Positions 7,608 to 15,336 of a DNA stretch of 17,216 bases are shown one piece after another (the stretch's first letter is position 1; every line of letters begins with the position of its first letter). Made by a program: the position numbers and the translations under genes. This DNA is from Bacteroidales bacterium. Its GTDB lineage: Bacteria; Bacteroidota; Bacteroidia; Bacteroidales; JAADGE01. The notes under the pieces were generated by a model. The model was not told the DNA's origin. It made no database searches and worked only from the letters and a program-made list of their open reading frames with translations. The DNA lies in assembly GCA_029932445.1 (NCBI GenBank), contig JAOZQB010000016.1, forward strand, positions 6,485-23,700, given 5' to 3'.

Positions 7608-8687
7608 TTATTGATGCTTGAAATTTAAATTATTGAAACCGTAACTCAGAGAAAATACATTAGAATAAAGCGCAATCGATTGATTCCCTATATCTGTTAA
7701 AGCATAATCGAGCTTAAAATTATAGATGTTAATTCCCAATCCGATACTCGGTTGAAAATTCAGAGTTTCTTTATCAAAATCAGGGATTTTTGAAAAATTA
7801 CCTATTCCGGTTCTTAAGAAAATAATATTCTTAAAATTTAATTCTCCTCCGAAATACGGGTCAATACTTATGACTTTTGAACTAAGAAGAGTATATTTTT
7901 TTCCGTCAAAACTGAAATCAATATCAATTTCAGGACGGAAGCTGAATTTATCAGATAATTTAAAATTTCTTGCGGCACCGATAATAAGTTCAGGCATAGT
8001 AATTTCAAGACTGTTTTCAGGGATGTCATTACCCGTTTGTATGAATACGTCTTGCAAATTTTCAGTATTGTAAAACCATGCATTAAATGTAGAAGTTGCA
8101 TCTTTCAGGTTTGCACCGAATAACCATTTTTTCTTCATGTATTTTAGTCCGATATCAAAACCAAAACCGAATGCTTTTGCAAATTCTCCTTGATTTCGGA
8201 ATATAATTTTAGTACTGACACCGTAGGACAAACCCGGAATTGAACTTTTTTTGGCGTATGAAAGTAAAAATGCCCAGTCGGCTACCGAGAAATATGATAT
8301 TCTGTTATAATCAATATTGCCGTTTTCATCGATTAGTTCTAATGTGTTCGGAATATTATCAATCCCGAAGCGAATCAAACTCCCTGCAATTACGGAAGAA
8401 TCATTGATTTTATATGCTGAACCCAGATAATCAAATTTTGCAATTCCGGCAAAATATTCGGAATGCATGGCAGCAATTTCATAATTATTTTGAATAAAAT
8501 TTAAGCCGGCAGGATTCCAAAATCCAGAATATACATCATCGGAAGAAGCAACAACGGCATTTGATAATGCCAATGCTTTTGCACCGATACCGACTGATAA
8601 AAATTCATTACTGTATATGCGAATTTGCGCTTGCAATCGAAATATAAAAGAGGAAAATATTAAAATCAGTGTTAATATTTTTGGCAT
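7608..8687 (-). CDS. PorV/PorQ family outer-membrane beta-barrel protein
   Basis: A 359-residue predicted outer-membrane barrel of the PorV/PorQ (UPF0164/FadL-like) family. In type IX secretion, PorV and PorQ handle cargo and help attach it to the surface; some paralogues are not tied to secretion. Residues 1-20 are a signal peptide, probably cut after RLQA. The family opening VGIGAKALALSNAVVASSDD and then WNPAGL lie at about 32-63. The remainder alternates short polar turns and amphipathic strands, ending in a strand with SLSYGF, consistent with a barrel. It lies 110 bp upstream of bamD on the same strand. Neither PorV nor PorQ can be assigned from sequence alone, so the symbol is left empty. 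The start is ATG at 8685-8687; I saw no full TAnnTTTG box upstream. Confidence 0.85.
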   Translation of the reverse strand: MPKILTLILIFSSFIFRLQAQIRIYSNEFLSVGIGAKALALSNAVVASSDDVYSGFWNPAGLNFIQNNYEIAAMHSEYFAGIAKFDYLGSAYKINDSSVIAGSLIRFGIDNIPNTLELIDENGNIDYNRISYFSVADWAFLLSYAKKSSIPGLSYGVSTKIIFRNQGEFAKAFGFGFDIGLKYMKKKWLFGANLKDATSTFNAWFYNTENLQDVFIQTGNDIPENSLEITMPELIIGAARNFKLSDKFSFRPEIDIDFSFDGKKYTLLSSKVISIDPYFGGELNFKNIIFLRTGIGNFSKIPDFDKETLNFQPSIGLGINIYNFKLDYALTDIGNQSIALYSNVFSLSYGFNNLNFKHQ

Positions 8688-8774
8688 TTCATAAAATTTA
8701 AGATATTTTTACCAAAGATTAATTTAGTTTTAAACTGCAAAAGTGAATACTTATTGCTTAAAATAAAAATTATT

Positions 8775-9596
8775 ATGGACAAAGAATTACGATATTTTAC
8801 TTTACCGAATATTTTCACATTATTAAATTTAGTTGCAGGAAGTGTTGCAATTTTATTTGCTTTTGAGAAATCGGGAAATTTAACCTATGCTGCAACATTT
8901 ATTTTTATTGCTGCATTTTTTGATTTTACGGACGGTTTTGTTGCTCGATTAACAAACTCTGTTTCTAAATCGGGGAAATATTTGGATTCTCTTTCCGATA
9001 TTGTAAGTTTTGGAATTGCTCCTGCTGTTATTGTATATCAAATGCTAAAAACTGCAATGGAGATTAAAGTATTTTCGGTTGATTTACCTTATGCACAAGT
9101 TCTTATTTTACTTTCTCCGATTGTATTAATTATTGCTGCTGCTCTGCGTTTAGCAAAATTTGATGCCGATCGCAGACAAACACATCATTTTCTGGGTTTA
9201 CCCGTTCCGATTTCGGCTTTATTTTTTGCTTCCTTACCTCTTGTAAATACATTTGACCCGGATAATTTATTAATTCTTAAAACATGGTTAGATGTTAATA
9301 TGCCTTTTGATTTTATATTGGCTGTTATCGGTGTTCAAGTTTATGTTTTGACAAATTTTTGGGTTTATGTAGTTTCAATTTTTGTTTTTGCAATATTACA
9401 ACTTCTGGAAATACCGATGTTCTCGTTTAAATCAGATAATTATTCTTTTAAAGTCAATGCCGCTAAATACAGTTTCTTAATTCTGGCAATTTTAATGTTT
9501 GCATTCTTTCAATGTTTTATAATTCCGATTATTATCATTCTTTATATTTTATTTTCTGTCGGTATTGATATCGGAAATGTTTTTACTAAAAAATAA
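8775..9596 (+). CDS. pssA: CDP-diacylglycerol-serine O-phosphatidyltransferase
   Basis: Makes phosphatidylserine from CDP-diacylglycerol and serine in the inner membrane, the first committed step to phosphatidylethanolamine. The CDP-alcohol phosphatidyltransferase signature DGxxAR-x8-G-xxx-D-xxx-D is complete: D53-G54, A57-R58, G67, D71 and D75. Strongly hydrophobic segments before and after it mark an integral membrane (type II) enzyme. The 273-residue length exceeds the minimal family because of extra C-terminal membrane segments (about 185-270). I chose the ATG at 8775, giving MDKELRYFTLPN, over a TTG at 8754 because the short extension is A/T-rich and unlike the family. The gene is divergent from the PorV/PorQ gene, is followed by a terminator, and stands alone. 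A serine-using lipid enzyme also occurs at 13893-15116. Confidence 0.92.
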   Translation: MDKELRYFTLPNIFTLLNLVAGSVAILFAFEKSGNLTYAATFIFIAAFFDFTDGFVARLTNSVSKSGKYLDSLSDIVSFGIAPAVIVYQMLKTAMEIKVFSVDLPYAQVLILLSPIVLIIAAALRLAKFDADRRQTHHFLGLPVPISALFFASLPLVNTFDPDNLLILKTWLDVNMPFDFILAVIGVQVYVLTNFWVYVVSIFVFAILQLLEIPMFSFKSDNYSFKVNAAKYSFLILAILMFAFFQCFIIPIIIILYILFSVGIDIGNVFTKK

Positions 9597-9617
9597 AATA
9601 TCTCATAAAAAAATAAG

Positions 9618-9650
9618 AATAACTGAATCTTAAATATTCGGTTATTTTTT
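9618..9650 (+). terminator. Terminator of pssA
   Basis: An 11-bp stem (9618-9628 with 9636-9646, AATAACTGAAT/ATTCGGTTATT, one G-U pair) closes a 7-base loop and is followed by a run of T to 9650. It lies 21 bases after the pssA stop and is separate from the larger palindrome that follows. Confidence 0.65.
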
Positions 9651-9662
9651 AAAACTCGTTAA

Positions 9663-9815
9663 TAACCTGAGTTCGATATAAGAAATGTTAACAGCTTAAT
9701 TGAAATTTTGAGGAAAAATTCTTTAAAATAACCCGTTATTACTTCACAATTTTTCCTCAAAATCTCACTCCGTATTTGCATTCTGTTATTTATTTCTTAT
9801 ATCGAACTCAGGTTA
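9663..9815. repeat. 153-bp nested palindromic element, MITE-like
   Basis: Perfect 24-bp inverted repeats, beginning TAACCTGAGTTCG, lie at 9663-9686 and 9792-9815. Inside them, 9689-9694 pairs with 9783-9788 (TAACAG/CTGTTA), and a second perfect 16-bp inverted repeat (ATTTTGAGGAAAAATT and its complement) lies at 9705-9720 and 9748-9763. The apex holds AATAAC-CC-GTTATT (9727-9740). The whole can fold as one long interrupted hairpin. AAT flanks the AACC...GGTT boundaries on both sides (9661-9663 and 9815-9817), a possible 3-bp target duplication, though the AT-rich setting makes this weak. It contains no reading frame. The right arm runs into the 3' end of the dehydrogenase gene. It looks like a small non-autonomous mobile element; a transcriptional function (bidirectional terminator) is the alternative. 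Confidence 0.7.
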
Positions 9816-10738
9816 ATAATCTTCTCAGCCAAAACGTCTGCAATTTTACGATAAGATGCTTTGGAGCTTCCTGCAATATGGGGAGTGAGAATTACCTTAT
9901 CGGAATTTGTTAAATATTGAAGAGCAGGAGAATTTTGTCCGGCAAAAATGTCTTCGAAAGATGTTTTTTCGTATTCCGAAACATCGAGACAAGCACCGAT
10001 AATTTTTTCGGATTTCATGTTTTTTACCAAATCATCCGTTTTTACTACTTTTCCTCTTGCCGTGTTTATAAGATAAATCGGATTTTTAAAATGATTGATA
10101 AAATCATCATTTATCATAAATTGAGTTTCTTCAGTTAACGGAACATGAACGCTTAAAATGACGGTTTCTTGAAATAAAGATTCTAAATTTACTTCTTTAA
10201 CATAATCATCGGAAAAATCGGTTTTGTATTTATCATAGGCAATTACGTTTACTGAGAAACCTTTCAATCTTTGTGCAAAGGCACTGCCCATATTTCCGTA
10301 TCCGATAATTCCGATTGTTTTGCCTTGTATTTCAGTTCCGATATTTTGTCGGTTCCAAATTCCTTTTCGGATTTCAGCATCGGAAATTTTAATTTTGTGC
10401 ATCAGCGTCAGCAACATTCCCATGGCATGTTCACCAACGGAATCTTTGTTCCCTTCCGGTGAATTAAGACATTTTATTCCTTTGCTTTCGGCGTAAACCG
10501 TATCGATATTTTCCATGCCGGCACCGGCACGGGCAATAAATTTTAAATTTACGGCTTGCTTGATAAAATTAGAATCAATTTTAAATTTACTTCTGATTAC
10601 CAGACCGTTATAATCAGGGATCTTTTTTTGAAGTTCCGAAAAAGTAAGTTTCGGTTCATAAGAACAAAAAAATCCTGCTTCAGATAATCTTTTTTGCAGG
10701 ATTTCGTGTGTCGGTTCGGCGATAAGAATTTTAAACAT
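9797..10738 (-). CDS. D-isomer-specific 2-hydroxyacid dehydrogenase, SerA-like short form
   Basis: An NAD-dependent oxidoreductase of the D-2-hydroxyacid dehydrogenase family, probably phosphoglycerate dehydrogenase-like or a hydroxypyruvate/glyoxylate reductase. The NAD-binding loop GYGNMG is at residues 146-151, with D169 ending the next strand as expected for NAD specificity. Catalytic R228 lies in INTARGK (225-231), an acidic residue in DVSEYEK (252-258), and H287 in LTPHIAGSS (284-292). N-terminal features RSKFKID (49-55) and ARAGAGMENID (69-79) are typical. At 313 residues it lacks the ACT domain of long SerA. The last five codons (NLSSI) and the TAA come from the right arm of the palindromic element, so the native C-terminus may have been replaced. 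It lies 15 bp after the lipoprotein gene and is probably co-transcribed with it. The substrate cannot be read from sequence. Confidence 0.88.
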   Translation of the reverse strand: MFKILIAEPTHEILQKRLSEAGFFCSYEPKLTFSELQKKIPDYNGLVIRSKFKIDSNFIKQAVNLKFIARAGAGMENIDTVYAESKGIKCLNSPEGNKDSVGEHAMGMLLTLMHKIKISDAEIRKGIWNRQNIGTEIQGKTIGIIGYGNMGSAFAQRLKGFSVNVIAYDKYKTDFSDDYVKEVNLESLFQETVILSVHVPLTEETQFMINDDFINHFKNPIYLINTARGKVVKTDDLVKNMKSEKIIGACLDVSEYEKTSFEDIFAGQNSPALQYLTNSDKVILTPHIAGSSKASYRKIADVLAEKIINLSSI

Positions 10739-10753
10739 CGGTTAATTTAAAAA

Positions 10754-11308
10754 TTAATAATCTTGTGCACCGCGCATGGGTTTTGTTCCGTTAAAATAAA
10801 CTCTGATTCCGGATTTGTTTCCCAACAAATTTCCTTCTTCATCATATCTGAAGTATGCAAGCATAATTGAGTTTACTTGTTTATATATTTTCAACTCTTT
10901 TTCATCAAAATACCAATCTTCGGTAAATAATATTTGTCCGATGTCTTTTCTGTTGTATTCGTTTTCGAGGTTTTTAACATCTTCAATTGTCATTTCTTCT
11001 CCCGTAATGTAGTCGTATGCTTTTAATTTTTTGGCGTAAACAGCATCAAAAATTTTATCTGCAAGGAGTTGTGTTTTTATTCCGCCGAGCCAATCGTCCA
11101 TATAATATGCTTCCGGATCGGGGTTTTTTACATTAGCAATGTACATAATAGTGTCCGCAATTTTTATTGCTTTTTGATTTTGTGTCAGATTATCCTGATT
11201 AATAGTTACGGTATTCGTTACACTTGTATTTTCTTCGGAAGATTTTTGTTTGCACGAACCGAATAGTATAAATATGAATGCAAATAAGAAAAGATGTTTA
11301 AGTTTCAT
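10754..11308 (-). CDS. Small lipoprotein of unknown function, possibly GldN/PorN-like
   Basis: A 184-residue predicted lipoprotein. The signal peptide (1-18) ends in the lipobox FGSC with C19 predicted to be lipidated. A serine/threonine/asparagine-rich linker (about 20-45) precedes a globular part. The second half has a pattern that reminds me of the gliding/type IX protein GldN/PorN: KAYDYITGEEMTIEDV, then EDWYFDEKELKIYKQV, then YFRYDEEGNLLGNKSGIRVY, that is, a Trp-Phe-Asp motif followed by a tyrosine and an acidic-glycine turn. This likeness is from memory and weak; the protein is shorter than GldN and the gene is not beside gldKLM. It is the first gene of a pair with the dehydrogenase, with a TAnnTTTG box 24 bp before its ATG. 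Otherwise I do not recognise it. Confidence 0.65.
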   Translation of the reverse strand: MKLKHLFLFAFIFILFGSCKQKSSEENTSVTNTVTINQDNLTQNQKAIKIADTIMYIANVKNPDPEAYYMDDWLGGIKTQLLADKIFDAVYAKKLKAYDYITGEEMTIEDVKNLENEYNRKDIGQILFTEDWYFDEKELKIYKQVNSIMLAYFRYDEEGNLLGNKSGIRVYFNGTKPMRGAQDY

Positions 11309-11332
11309 TTTATTAAATTTAAAAAGTTTTTA

Positions 11333-11340
11333 CAAAAATA
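11333..11340 (-). promoter_or_regulatory. Candidate -7 box of the lipoprotein-dehydrogenase pair
   Basis: The minus strand reads TATTTTTG, a full TAnnTTTG match, with the predicted transcription start about 19 bases before the lipoprotein ATG. A TTTG lies upstream (11367-11364), but 23 bases away rather than the usual 19 or so. Confidence 0.45.
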
Positions 11341-11362
11341 GGAATAATCATTTAATGAGATA

Positions 11363-11543
11363 TCAAATTTCAGTTTTAATATCATCAGATAATTTATTAG
11401 TATCTTTCGGTTTAATTCCTAAACCGGCTTTTACCGTCAAATTTCCGTATAGGTGAATTGCTTGAATAATATCTTCTGCATTTTTTTTTTAATTTCTTTG
11501 ATAATCATCTTAACCAATTGACTGCGTTCTTCGTTTTAAACAT
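11363..11543 (-). pseudogene. Small gene of unknown function broken by two homopolymer frameshifts
   Basis: The 383-bp gap between the lipoprotein and the PorE-like gene holds coding-like sequence on the minus strand. Starting at ATG 11543-11541 and ending at TGA 11365-11363, a single 60-residue protein appears if one A is restored in the A-run at 11537-11534 and one in the ten-base A-run at 11490-11481. The restored protein starts MFKNEERSQLVKMIIKEI, has a helical, charged first half and the second-half stretch AEDIIQAIHLYGNLTVKA. Without repair the three segments lie in different frames with stops close by. The last segment alone is open for 39 codons and has a normal mix of residues, unlike random A/T-rich spacer. 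I do not recognise the family. It could be a decayed gene, a sequencing error in homopolymers, or chance. Confidence 0.45.
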
Positions 11544-11600
11544 TTGTTGTTCTTTTCACGTATCTTATAAAAGAAATTAAATAGTTAATAAAATTATAAA

Positions 11601-11608
11601 TATTTTTG
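11601..11608 (+). promoter_or_regulatory. Possible -7 box upstream of the PorE-like gene
   Basis: TATTTTTG matches TAnnTTTG about 84 bases before the ATG at 11692. A second, imperfect copy, CAGTTTTG, lies at 11646-11653 and would give a shorter leader. Neither has a TTG at the usual distance, and the region is very A/T-rich, so chance matches are likely. Confidence 0.25.
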
Positions 11609-11691
11609 TAATAATTTCAATTTATTTTAAATTAAAAAAAAAATTCAGTTTTGCACGATTGTTGCATAATTCAATAAAAAAGAAAACGAAA

Positions 11692-13818
11692 ATGAGAAAA
11701 ATTTTATTTTTTACAATACTGACTTTAGGTTCGGTACTTATCGGTTTTTCACAAAGTGCTAAAAAAGCTGAAAAACTTTTACTAATGGGGAATATACCGG
11801 AAGCCATAAAAGCTTATGAAAGATTGGTTGAGAAAGAACCGAATAAAGGAGAATATCATATGAATTTAGGCGAATGTTATTTGAGAACACCTCAAATTCA
11901 TGATTTAGCAATACCTGTTTTACAGAAAGCTGTGAGTATCTTTAATCAAAAACATAAGAATGAAGCGTACGTTAATGCTAAATTTCTTTTAGGTGAGGCA
12001 TATCAAGTAAATTATATGTTTGATGATGCAATTCAAGTATTTAATGAGCTGGTTATTAATAAAGAATATAAGAAATATAAATCAGTTGATATTCTTGAAA
12101 ATGAAATTCGAGCTTGTGAAGCGGCAAAAGAAGAATTTAAGAAAAAAAAGAAATTAAAAATTGTTTCACCGGGCGAAGGAATTAATACTGAATTTACCCA
12201 ACATTCACCTTTTTATATTGAAGATAAAGGAATTTTTATTTATACGTCTAAAGAAAAAACTGAATTTCGTGATGATAAAACAGATGACGGAGAGTATGAT
12301 GAAAACATCTTTTTTATAAATATTAATAATGAAAATGACAGAGAACCGGATCCGTATTCTAAACCTTTAAATTCTAAAGATAACGAAGCCGATTGTTGGG
12401 TATCCAAAGACGGAACATTTATGCTTCTTTATAAAGACGGTGACATTTATCAAAGTGAGATGACCGGTAATAATTGGTCAAAACCGGTTAGATTTAAAGC
12501 GGTTGATTCGAAATATAATGAAATGCATGCTTCTATGAATCAAGACAGGACAGTTTGTTATTTTTCAAGTGACAGACCCGGAGGGAAAGGCGGTAAAGAT
12601 ATTTATTATATTAAAAAGAGTAAAAGCGGAAAATGGTCGGATGCAAAAAATTTAGGAAAAAAAATAAATACAAAATTTGATGAAGAGAGTCCTTTTATTC
12701 ATGAAGACGGGACATTATATTTTTCATCAAACGGACATAATTCAATAGGCGGCTATGATATTTTCAGTGCTGCAGGAAACGGTACCGGGAAATTTGCAAA
12801 ACCTTTAAATTTAGGGATGCCGGTTAATTCTGTTGAAGATGATTTATTCTATTTTGTAACAAGTGATAATAAAATTGCATATTTTATGTCAAAACGCCCT
12901 GAAGGGAAGGGCAGAGGTGATATCTTTAAAGTGAATTATGCCGATTCTTCTTTATATTATTTAACTGTTACCGGGAATGCAACCAATGAAAATCAAACAA
13001 CCTGTAATGTTAATGTCAGTAATATTGAGAATAAATTGCGTTTTTATAATTCACCGACGGGTTCGGGAGGTGATTTTTCATTTAATGTAAAAAGAGATCA
13101 AAACTATTTTACAGCATTAGAATCTGATGATTGTTTCTTTGAAGCGTTAACATTTTCTGCACCGTACAGTTCTGATTATGTTAAAGATATCGGAACGTTT
13201 AAATTGCAAAAGATTAATAAAGGGAGAATTCATAAAATATATTCAATGGACTTTGATGATAATTCTGACGAATTGAATAATGAAAATGAATTATTTTTAA
13301 ATACGATGGCTCGATTTTTAAATAAAAATTCTGATTTAGTAATTAATTTGTATGCATCAAAAGATGCAAACGTTTCTGACGGAAAAAAACAAAAACAAGA
13401 AATTATTAATTATTTAAAATCTCAGGGAATTACTGAAAAACGAATTTTTGTTGATTTATTGGATTACAATTCAAATAAAGAAGATATTTTAGTTACTGTT
13501 CTTGACAGGCAAAGTGCCGATAATGCTTTCAGCGAAGTTGTTGATAATAATAATACAAATGCAGATGATTTAAACAGCGGAAGTATCAACGGAGTTTATA
13601 CCATACAATTGGGCGCGTTTAAAAGAAAACTATCGAATAATAATAAATTTTTTAAAGATTTCAGAGGAAAAGTAAAAATAAGAATCGGTAGTGACGGTTT
13701 ATATCATTATACATACGGAAAATATAAATACAAAGCCGATGCTGAAAAATATTTGGTAACTGTTCATAAAATGGGTTTTACCGACGGATTTATCAGAGAA
13801 TTAGATTGGTATAAATAA
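11692..13818 (+). CDS. PorE-like protein: TPR, PD40 propeller, OmpA-like and SPOR regions
   Basis: A 708-residue exported protein with the layout of PorE-type periplasmic proteins, which link the type IX secretion apparatus to peptidoglycan. The signal peptide (about 1-20) ends near GFSQ, with no lipobox. Then come TPR-like repeats (about 20-147; NIPEAIKAYERLVEKEPNKG, YHMNLGECYL), a PD40/WD40-type propeller (about 165-425; CYFSSDRPGGKGGKDIYYI, LYFSSNGHNSIGGYDIFSA, YFMSKRPEGKGRGDIFKV), a small beta region (about 430-510), a degenerate OmpA-like domain (about 516-597; YSMDFDDNSDELN, then helix and KSQGITEKRI) and a SPOR domain at the C-terminus (about 636-708; GVYTIQLGAFKRK, with YGKYKYKADAEKYL). 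PorE of P. gingivalis has a carboxypeptidase-like and an OmpA domain; the added SPOR domain is a further cell-wall-binding module. I chose ATG 11692 because it gives a clean signal peptide. It stands alone, with a strong terminator after it. Confidence 0.82.
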   Translation: MRKILFFTILTLGSVLIGFSQSAKKAEKLLLMGNIPEAIKAYERLVEKEPNKGEYHMNLGECYLRTPQIHDLAIPVLQKAVSIFNQKHKNEAYVNAKFLLGEAYQVNYMFDDAIQVFNELVINKEYKKYKSVDILENEIRACEAAKEEFKKKKKLKIVSPGEGINTEFTQHSPFYIEDKGIFIYTSKEKTEFRDDKTDDGEYDENIFFININNENDREPDPYSKPLNSKDNEADCWVSKDGTFMLLYKDGDIYQSEMTGNNWSKPVRFKAVDSKYNEMHASMNQDRTVCYFSSDRPGGKGGKDIYYIKKSKSGKWSDAKNLGKKINTKFDEESPFIHEDGTLYFSSNGHNSIGGYDIFSAAGNGTGKFAKPLNLGMPVNSVEDDLFYFVTSDNKIAYFMSKRPEGKGRGDIFKVNYADSSLYYLTVTGNATNENQTTCNVNVSNIENKLRFYNSPTGSGGDFSFNVKRDQNYFTALESDDCFFEALTFSAPYSSDYVKDIGTFKLQKINKGRIHKIYSMDFDDNSDELNNENELFLNTMARFLNKNSDLVINLYASKDANVSDGKKQKQEIINYLKSQGITEKRIFVDLLDYNSNKEDILVTVLDRQSADNAFSEVVDNNNTNADDLNSGSINGVYTIQLGAFKRKLSNNNKFFKDFRGKVKIRIGSDGLYHYTYGKYKYKADAEKYLVTVHKMGFTDGFIRELDWYK

Positions 13819-13838
13819 ATTACTAAATTGAGCTTAAT

Positions 13839-13872
13839 AAAAAAGACTTTCCGTTCCCGGAAAGTCTTTTTT
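13839..13872. terminator. Strong bidirectional terminator between convergent genes
   Basis: A perfect 14-bp stem (13839-13852 with 13859-13872, AAAAAAGACTTTCC/GGAAAGTCTTTTTT) closes a 6-base loop. The A- and T-runs at the two ends allow it to work on both strands. It lies 20 bp after the PorE-like stop and 20 bp after the stop of the oxoamine synthase on the other strand. Confidence 0.9.
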
Positions 13873-13892
13873 GTATTTGCAAATATGAAAGT

Positions 13893-15116
13893 TTAGTTTT
13901 CGTAAAAACCTTTTAGCAATTTGTCATGTATTTCTTTAAAAGCATCAATTGTTTTGTCTACATGTTCCTGTTTGTGAGATGCCGTAGGTATTAATCTAAG
14001 CATAATTTTTCCTTTCGGAATAACGGGATAAACAACTGCTGAACAAAAAATTCCGTAATTCTCACGAAGATCTTTTGTAATTTTGATAACTAAAGTATCA
14101 TCACCGTCAAAGAAAACAGGAGTAACGGGAGATTCTGTTTCCCCGAGGTTAAAACCGTTATCTTTTAAACCTTTTTGTAAGGTATTAACAATTGACCAAA
14201 GTTGGTCTTTTTGTTTTGTGTCACGTTTAATAATTTCCAAGCGTTTTAAGGCACCGAAAACCATAGGCATCGGTAGTGATTTAGCAAAAATTTGCGAACG
14301 CATGGTATATCTTAAATAATCAATAACTGCTTTCGGACCTGAAACAAATGCCCCGATACCTGCCATCGATTTTGCAAATGTTCCGAAATAAATATCAACT
14401 TTATCTTGGACACCGTAATGTTCTCCCGTTCCGGCTCCTGTTTTTCCCATGGTTCCGAAACCGTGAGCATCATCAATAAATAAACGGAATTCGTATTTAT
14501 CTTTTAAATCGGTAATTCCTTTTAGATTACCCAAATCGCCTTCCATTCCGAAAACACCTTCTGTAATAACAATTATTCCGCCGTTTGTTCTTTTAGAAAC
14601 ACGTGTTGCATGTTTAAGTTGTTTGTCCAAACTTTCCATATCGTTATGTTTGAACACAAAACGTTTACCCATATGTAATCTGGAACCGTCTAAAATACAA
14701 GCATGCGAGTCGGAATCATAAACAATAACATCGTTTCTGTCAACCAAAGAATCAATTACAGATACCATTCCTTGATAACCGTAATTAAGAAGATAACCGC
14801 TTTCTTTATTTACAAAATCAGCGAGTTTTTGTTCTAAATCTTCATGATATTCGGTATTCCCGCTCATCATTCGAGCGCCCATCGGGTAGGCTAAGCCCCA
14901 TTCAACAGCTGCATCTCCGTCAGCTTTTCTGACTTCGGGTAAATTTGCTAATCCGAGATAATTGTTAATACTCCAAGTAATTACATCTTTACCTTGAAAT
15001 TTCATAATAGGACCGATTTCTCCTTCTAATTTAGGGAAAGTCATATATCCGTGAACCGAAGCTTGATATTTTCCTAAATCGGTTTTTGATGTGTCTAATT
15101 TTTCAAATATATCCAC
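13893..15116 (-). CDS. Alpha-oxoamine synthase, serine palmitoyltransferase-like
   Basis: A PLP enzyme that condenses an amino acid with a long acyl thioester, releasing CO2. The 407-residue protein shows H138 stacking on PLP (DSDSHACILDGS, 134-145), D215 and H218 (IDDAHGFG, 214-221), the PLP lysine K249 in GTFAKSMAGIGAF (245-257), and the MEGDLGNL (191-198) and LGETESPVTPVF stretches that resemble Sphingobacterium serine palmitoyltransferase. In Bacteroidota this would make 3-ketosphinganine for sphingolipids. A related enzyme uses cysteate to make sulfonolipid (capnine) and cannot be excluded. The residues AYPMGARMMSGN (77-88) differ from the classical enzyme and suggest a separate paralogue. 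The alternatives KBL (2-amino-3-ketobutyrate ligase) and ALAS are less likely. It diverges from the VOC gene; a TATATTTG box lies 46 bp upstream. Confidence 0.82.
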   Translation of the reverse strand: MDIFEKLDTSKTDLGKYQASVHGYMTFPKLEGEIGPIMKFQGKDVITWSINNYLGLANLPEVRKADGDAAVEWGLAYPMGARMMSGNTEYHEDLEQKLADFVNKESGYLLNYGYQGMVSVIDSLVDRNDVIVYDSDSHACILDGSRLHMGKRFVFKHNDMESLDKQLKHATRVSKRTNGGIIVITEGVFGMEGDLGNLKGITDLKDKYEFRLFIDDAHGFGTMGKTGAGTGEHYGVQDKVDIYFGTFAKSMAGIGAFVSGPKAVIDYLRYTMRSQIFAKSLPMPMVFGALKRLEIIKRDTKQKDQLWSIVNTLQKGLKDNGFNLGETESPVTPVFFDGDDTLVIKITKDLRENYGIFCSAVVYPVIPKGKIMLRLIPTASHKQEHVDKTIDAFKEIHDKLLKGFYEN

Positions 15117-15161
15117 GACCTTGATTTATAATTAATAAATAATATTGTTTTTTTGATTTTG

Positions 15162-15169
15162 CAAATATA
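15162..15169 (-). promoter_or_regulatory. Candidate -7 box of the oxoamine synthase gene
   Basis: The minus strand reads TATATTTG, a full TAnnTTTG match, placing the start of transcription near 15155 and giving a leader of about 39 bases. No good TTG is seen at 19 bases, only CTG at 15189-15187, so support comes from the -7 box and position. Confidence 0.45.
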
Positions 15170-15233
15170 GAAATATTTACATCTTTCAGGAATATTAAAA
15201 AACATATATTTTTTCAGAGATAAGCAAAATTAG

Positions 15234-15241
15234 TATCTTTG
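15234..15241 (+). promoter_or_regulatory. Candidate -7 box of the VOC gene
   Basis: TATCTTTG matches the bacteroidete -7 consensus exactly and is followed by GCAAC, a common start context. The start would be near 15248, leaving a leader of about 90 bases before the ATG at 15337. The expected TTG is replaced by TTTTC at 15211-15215. Within the leader, ATG 15258-15260 opens a 10-codon frame ending at TAA 15288-15290, which might be an upstream ORF but has no other support. Confidence 0.5.
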
Positions 15242-15336
15242 CAACTTATTTAAAAAAATGATTTTTATTTGCATTTTGATGAACGAATAAATCCTGATAT
15301 TTAAAATTCAATGTTTGCAGATATTAAATAGTTAAA

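Noticed and set aside
8754..8774. Earlier TTG start for pssA
   Set aside because: It adds seven residues of A/T-rich sequence; the ATG at 8775 gives the family-like N-terminus.
9663..9815. Complete insertion sequence or CRISPR-like repeat
   Set aside because: There is no room for a transposase and the repeats are inverted and nested, not direct and regularly spaced.
11659..11691. Earlier TTG start for the PorE-like protein
   Set aside because: The extension is polar and lysine-rich and would bury the signal peptide that starts cleanly at ATG 11692.
15248..15336. Riboswitch in the 90-base leader of the VOC gene
   Set aside because: No stable stem or known riboswitch core is visible; only a short 10-codon frame is present.
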